The notes beneath the pieces are model-generated. The model was not told the DNA's origin and did no database searches. It saw only the letters and a program-made list of their open reading frames with translations. A DNA stretch of 7,921 bases from Oribacterium sp. UBA5894. GTDB lineage: Bacteria > Bacillota > Clostridia > Lachnospirales > Lachnospiraceae. Within the stretch, counting starts at the first letter, position 1, and each line of letters begins with the position of its first letter. This document shows, in pieces, positions 4,755-7,921 of this stretch. The stretch spans positions 1-7,921 of the forward strand of contig DJEQ01000070.1 in NCBI GenBank assembly GCA_002431355.1, read 5' to 3'. The position numbers and the translations under genes are program-made.

Positions 4755-6578
4755 ATGGCAGACATCACAAACATTGATCAGAGTAAAATCAGAAATTTTT
4801 GTATCATTGCGCACATTGACCACGGAAAATCCACCCTGGCGGACCGCATCATTGAAAAGACAGGAACCCTGACGGCACGCGAGATGCAGGCGCAGGTGCT
4901 CGACAACATGGACATCGAGCGGGAACGTGGTATCACCATCAAGTCACAGACGACACGCATCGTCTATCAGGCGAAGGATGGAGAGGAGTATATTTTTAAT
5001 CTTATCGATACACCGGGCCATGTGGACTTTAACTATGAGGTATCCCGTGCTCTTGCAGCCTGTGATGGTGCGATTCTGATCGTGGATGCAACACAGGGCA
5101 TCCAGGCGCAGACCCTCGCGAATACCTACCTCGCGCTCGATCATGATCTCGAGATCCTTCCGGTGATCAATAAAATCGATCTGCCTTCTGCAGATCCGGA
5201 TCGTGTAGCCGACGAGATTGAGGACATCATCGGGATTGAGGCGCAGGATGCACCGCGCATTTCCGCGAAGACCGGTGAAAATGTTGAGGAGGTGCTGGAA
5301 GCCATCGTACATCGACTGCCGGCACCGACGGGATCGAAGGACAATCCACTGCAGGCCCTGATCTTTGATTCCTTATATGATAACTATCGTGGCGTCATCA
5401 TCTTCTGCCGCGTGAAGGAAGGAAGCGTGAAGGTGGGCACCCGCATTCGTCTCATGGCGAGCGGCGCTGCCTTCGATGTGACGGAGGTCGGCTACTTCGG
5501 CCCGGGGCGCTTCATCCCATGCGCGGAGCTGAGTGCCGGTATGGTTGGCTACATTACCGCCTCCATCAAGGATATCCGTGATACGCGGGTGGGTGATACG
5601 GTGACGGATGATCGGAACCCGGCGGCAGAACCACTGCCAGGCTATAAGCAGGTACAGTCGATGGTCTACTGCGGCATCTATCCGGCGGATACGATGAAGT
5701 ATCCGGATCTGCGGGACGCTCTTGAGAAGCTGCAGCTCAATGATGCCGCTCTCCAGTATGAGCCGGAGACCTCTCAGGCGCTGGGCTTTGGCTTCCGCTG
5801 TGGCTTCCTCGGCCTTCTGCACCTTGATGTTGTGCAGGAGCGTCTGGAGCGTGAATATGACCTCGACCTCGTGACGACAGCCCCTTCGGTTGTCTACCAT
5901 GTCTATAAGACCGATGGCACGATGATCGAGCTCTCCAATCCGGCGAACCTTCCGGATCCATCGGAGATCGATCACATCGAGGAGCCGGTGGTAGATGTCG
6001 AAATCATGGTGACGCCAGAGTTCATGGGGGCGATCATGCAGCTCTGTCAGGACCGTCGTGGTGTTTACCAGAGCACCGAGTACATCGAAGCCAACCGTGC
6101 GATTCTGAAATATGAGATGCCGCTCAATGAGATCATCTACGATTTCTTCGATGCCATCAAGTCCCGTTCGAAGGGCTATGCGTCCTATGATTATGATCTC
6201 AAGGGCTATCAGACCTCGAAGATGGTCAAGCTTGATATCATGGTGAACCGTCAGGTGATTGATGCGCTGAGCTTCATCGTGCATAAGGATTCGGCCTATG
6301 AGCGTGGCAAGAAGATGTGTGAAAAGCTGAAGAATGAGATTCCGCGTCAGCTTTTCGAGATTCCGCTCCAGGCATCGGTGAATGGACAGATCGTCGCACG
6401 TGAGAACATTAAGGCGATGCGGAAGGATGTCCTGGCGAAGTGCTACGGCGGCGATATTTCCAGAAAGAAGAAGCTCCTCGAGAAGCAGAAGGAAGGAAAG
6501 AAGCGGATGCGTCAGTTCGGCAATGTCGAGATTCCGCAGAGTGCCTTCATGTCGGTGCTGAAGCTCGATTCGGAGTAA
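4755..6578 (+). CDS. lepA: Elongation factor 4 (LepA), ribosome-associated GTPase
   Basis: LepA is a translational GTPase that binds the ribosome and has been linked to back-translocation, recovery from stalling and subunit biogenesis. The 607-residue length is normal. The G domain is complete: AHIDHGKST (19-27), RGITIKSQT (58-66), DTPGHVDF (85-92), NKID (139-142) and SAKTG (170-174). Later landmarks are CGFLGLLHLDVV (from residue 349, EF-G domain V-like) and SRSKGYASYDYDLKGY (from 470), which together with the lysine-rich KKKLLEKQKEGKKRM (571-585) and the final SAFMSVLKLD mark the LepA-specific C-terminal domain. The ATG at 4755 gives the family's usual short lead before IRNF; the frame is open back to a GTG at 4671, but that codon lies in the promoter. 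The ribosome binding site is weak. hemW, the usual next gene in Firmicutes, does not follow. Confidence 0.97.
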   Translation: MADITNIDQSKIRNFCIIAHIDHGKSTLADRIIEKTGTLTAREMQAQVLDNMDIERERGITIKSQTTRIVYQAKDGEEYIFNLIDTPGHVDFNYEVSRALAACDGAILIVDATQGIQAQTLANTYLALDHDLEILPVINKIDLPSADPDRVADEIEDIIGIEAQDAPRISAKTGENVEEVLEAIVHRLPAPTGSKDNPLQALIFDSLYDNYRGVIIFCRVKEGSVKVGTRIRLMASGAAFDVTEVGYFGPGRFIPCAELSAGMVGYITASIKDIRDTRVGDTVTDDRNPAAEPLPGYKQVQSMVYCGIYPADTMKYPDLRDALEKLQLNDAALQYEPETSQALGFGFRCGFLGLLHLDVVQERLEREYDLDLVTTAPSVVYHVYKTDGTMIELSNPANLPDPSEIDHIEEPVVDVEIMVTPEFMGAIMQLCQDRRGVYQSTEYIEANRAILKYEMPLNEIIYDFFDAIKSRSKGYASYDYDLKGYQTSKMVKLDIMVNRQVIDALSFIVHKDSAYERGKKMCEKLKNEIPRQLFEIPLQASVNGQIVARENIKAMRKDVLAKCYGGDISRKKKLLEKQKEGKKRMRQFGNVEIPQSAFMSVLKLDSE

Positions 6579-6626
6579 GATCCCTGCAGGACGGCATCAG
6601 AGAAAACAGAAAATGACAGAGAACAG

Positions 6627-6654
6627 ACAGGGAGATGCGAGCGCATGTCCCTGT
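6627..6654 (+). terminator. Hairpin after lepA, probable terminator without a U-run
   Basis: Outer stem 6627-6633 with 6648-6654 (7 bp), one G-G mismatch, then inner stem 6635-6638 with 6643-6646 and a tetraloop. It starts 49 bases after the lepA stop. The sequence that follows is U-poor, so termination may be weak, or the hairpin may mark the mRNA 3' end after trimming. Confidence 0.45.
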
Positions 6655-6739
6655 TCTGCTATAACCAATTCACAGGCGGAACAGCTGTAAACATGCAAAC
6701 TGGTTATAATAAGCATAAACATTTACTGTGCTTTTCGAA

Positions 6740-6768
6740 TTGCATTCATTTTTTTCGAGGGCTATACT
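6740..6768 (+). promoter_or_regulatory. Predicted ilvE promoter
   Basis: TTGCAT (6740-6745, four of six) and TATACT (6763-6768, five of six) are 17 bases apart. The predicted start is base 6775, giving a 42-base leader before the chosen ATG. A nearby TATAAT (6705-6710) has no suitable -35 box. Confidence 0.6.
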
Positions 6769-6777
6769 AGCTCTATG

Positions 6778-6794
6778 AATGGTGAAGCGCCATT
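6778..6794 (+). other. 5'-terminal hairpin of the ilvE leader
   Basis: Seven pairs, one a wobble (6778-6784 with 6788-6794), close a three-base loop three bases from the predicted mRNA 5' end and just before the ribosome binding site. Hairpins in this position often protect mRNA from 5'-end attack, so a stabilising role is a reasonable guess. Confidence 0.4.
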
Positions 6795-6798
6795 TTTG

Positions 6799-6807
6799 AA
6801 AGGAGAT
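6799..6807 (+). promoter_or_regulatory. ilvE ribosome binding site
   Basis: AAAGGAGAT lies 9 bases before the ATG at 6817 (11 bases counted from GGAG). It decides that start over the in-frame ATG at 6775, which has no such site. Confidence 0.75.
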
Positions 6808-6816
6808 AGAGTTACT

Positions 6817-7842
6817 ATGGGGAAGAAAGAACTTGATTGGGGAAACATTGGTTTTGCATACCATGTTACAGATAAGCGATATGTGTCCAACTGGAAGGAT
6901 GGACAGTGGGATGAGGGCGCCCTCATTGATGATCCGAACGTCACCTTAAATGAGTCAGCCGGCATGCTGCAGTACTGCCAGCAGGTATTCGAGGGCATGA
7001 AGGCCTATACCTGGGAGGATGGTTCGGTGGTATGCTTCCGTCCAGACCTCAATGCAGACCGTATTTATGAGTCGGCACAGCGGATCGAGATGCCGCCGTT
7101 CCCGAAGGAGCGTTTCCTGGATGCCATCGACCAGGTTGTAAAGGGAAACCTTGACTGGGTACCACCTTATGGTTCCGGTGCCTCTCTGTACATCCGTCCA
7201 TATGAGTTTGCCACTGGCGTGGTCATCGGTGTAAAGCCGGCGGATGAGTATCAGTTCAGAATTTTCACAACGCCAGTAGGTCCGTACTATAAGGGTGGTG
7301 CAACGCCAATCGCCATTCAGGTATCTGACTTCGATCGTGCCGCACCTCACGGAACCGGTGCTGTCAAGGCAGGACTCAACTATGCGATGAGCTTACATTC
7401 TTCCGTACTTGCCCATAAGGCAGGCTTCGCGGAGAACCTTTATCTTGATGCTGCCACCAGAACCTATGTCGAGGAGACCGGTGGATCCAATGCCATCTTC
7501 GTGGATGCCGAGGGCAAGCTCGTGGTTCCGAAGTCCGCATCGATTCTTCCATCCATCACGAGACGTTCCATCGTCTACATTGCCGAGCATTATCTCCATC
7601 TGACCGTGGATGAGCGTCCAGTCAAGTTCGAGGAGATCAAGGGCTTCAAAGAGTGCGGCCTCTGTGGTACCGCAGCGGTCATCTCTCCGGTTGGAAAGAT
7701 CGTGAACCACGACGAGGTCATCAATATGCCATCCGGCATGGAGAAGGCCGGTGAGGTCATCGGTGAGCTCTATGCCACGATTACCGGCATTCAGAACGGT
7801 AAGATTGAAGCACCAGAGGGCTGGATCCGTCACATCTGCTGA
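6817..7842 (+). CDS. ilvE: Branched-chain amino acid aminotransferase
   Basis: This PLP enzyme interconverts leucine, isoleucine and valine with their 2-keto acids, using glutamate/2-oxoglutarate, in the cytoplasm. The 341-residue product is a full-length fold-type IV transaminase of the larger, eukaryote-like branch. Visible landmarks are FEGMKAY (58-64), FRPDLNADR (74-82), the PLP lysine K184 in GAVKAGLNYA, the pyridine-binding glutamate E220 in EETGGSN, SILPSITRRSI (232-242), and the phosphate-binding GTAA (294-297) followed by VISPVG. The start at 6817 has a Shine-Dalgarno sequence and gives the family's usual opening; an in-frame ATG at 6775 would add 14 residues of no family character. 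K184 is followed by A-G-L, where many relatives have K-x-G-G. It is transcribed alone, with its own promoter and terminators; no other ilv or leu gene is present. Confidence 0.96.
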   Translation: MGKKELDWGNIGFAYHVTDKRYVSNWKDGQWDEGALIDDPNVTLNESAGMLQYCQQVFEGMKAYTWEDGSVVCFRPDLNADRIYESAQRIEMPPFPKERFLDAIDQVVKGNLDWVPPYGSGASLYIRPYEFATGVVIGVKPADEYQFRIFTTPVGPYYKGGATPIAIQVSDFDRAAPHGTGAVKAGLNYAMSLHSSVLAHKAGFAENLYLDAATRTYVEETGGSNAIFVDAEGKLVVPKSASILPSITRRSIVYIAEHYLHLTVDERPVKFEEIKGFKECGLCGTAAVISPVGKIVNHDEVINMPSGMEKAGEVIGELYATITGIQNGKIEAPEGWIRHIC

Positions 7843-7853
7843 TCCGGTTTTTT
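7821..7853 (+). terminator. Possible first ilvE terminator, overlapping the stop codon
   Basis: Seven pairs (7821-7827 with 7841-7847, one wobble) close a 13-base loop and are followed directly by six T (7848-7853). The TGA stop (7840-7842) lies within the 3' arm, so ribosomes reaching the stop would disrupt the hairpin; it may act only on untranslated mRNA. Confidence 0.4.
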
Positions 7854-7868
7854 ATTCAAAAGCGTATG

Positions 7869-7903
7869 AAAAAGCCAGGGGCCGACGGCCTCTGGCTTTT
7901 TTT
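7869..7903 (+). terminator. Strong intrinsic terminator of ilvE
   Basis: A 15-pair stem (7869-7883 with 7887-7901, one G-U) closes the loop GAC. A run of seven T (7897-7903) forms the tail, and an A-run on the other side makes it potentially bidirectional. It is the best terminator in the window. Confidence 0.93.
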
Positions 7904-7921
7904 GATGGAAGCTGGTGCAGT

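Noticed and set aside
5373..6284. 303-codon open frame on the minus strand inside lepA
   Set aside because: It is antisense to a fully conserved LepA sequence. Its product is rich in His, Ile, Arg and Leu in the pattern produced by mirrored GAT/GAG/CTC codons, and I see no family signature.
6705..6710. Perfect TATAAT as an ilvE -10 box
   Set aside because: No acceptable -35 sequence lies 16-18 bases upstream, and the TTGCAT/TATACT pair nearer the gene has exact spacing.

Overview
The window looks like a piece of chromosome from a Gram-positive anaerobe of the class Clostridia, most plausibly a member of the Lachnospiraceae with moderately GC-rich DNA (judged by eye). The reasons are the comEC / rpsT (reverse strand) / lepA gene order, which is the Firmicutes chromosomal skeleton, the sequence style of LepA and of the branched-chain aminotransferase, and AGGAG-type ribosome binding sites with TTGACA/TATAAT-type promoters. 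The species cannot be named from this sequence alone. I see no phage, transposon, tRNA, rRNA, CRISPR array or defence system.

Layout. 1-98: a strong inverted repeat with a promoter built into it. 99-2582 (+): comEC, the DNA-uptake channel, 827 residues with the membrane competence domain and the C-terminal metallo-beta-lactamase-like domain intact. 2583-2759: an intergenic stretch packed with four clear stem-loops plus a fifth short one, including the rpsT terminator. 2760-3023 (-): rpsT, ribosomal protein S20, with a near-perfect promoter at 3120-3148. 3243-4445 (-): a 400-residue polytopic membrane protein of the DUF401 family, function unknown. 4446-4754: a 309-bp divergent regulatory region. 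4755-6578 (+): lepA (elongation factor 4). 6579-6816: intergenic region with a hairpin and the ilvE promoter. 6817-7842 (+): ilvE, branched-chain aminotransferase. 7821-7903: one weak and one strong terminator.

The genes do not form one pathway. ComEC serves DNA uptake, S20 and LepA serve the ribosome, IlvE serves leucine, isoleucine and valine metabolism, and the DUF401 protein probably moves a small solute. Each gene appears to have its own promoter, and no polycistronic operon is evident; only the DUF401 gene and rpsT share a direction without an obvious terminator between them.

No clearly new biological system is visible. The observations most worth checking are small-scale: a promoter whose predicted start falls exactly on the comEC ATG (leaderless mRNA); a chain of adjacent stem-loops after rpsT; an 11-bp inverted repeat bracketing the rpsT start site; an in-frame ATG exactly at the predicted ilvE transcription start, followed by a 5'-terminal hairpin; and the absence of holA, gpr and spoIIP from a neighbourhood where they are usual.
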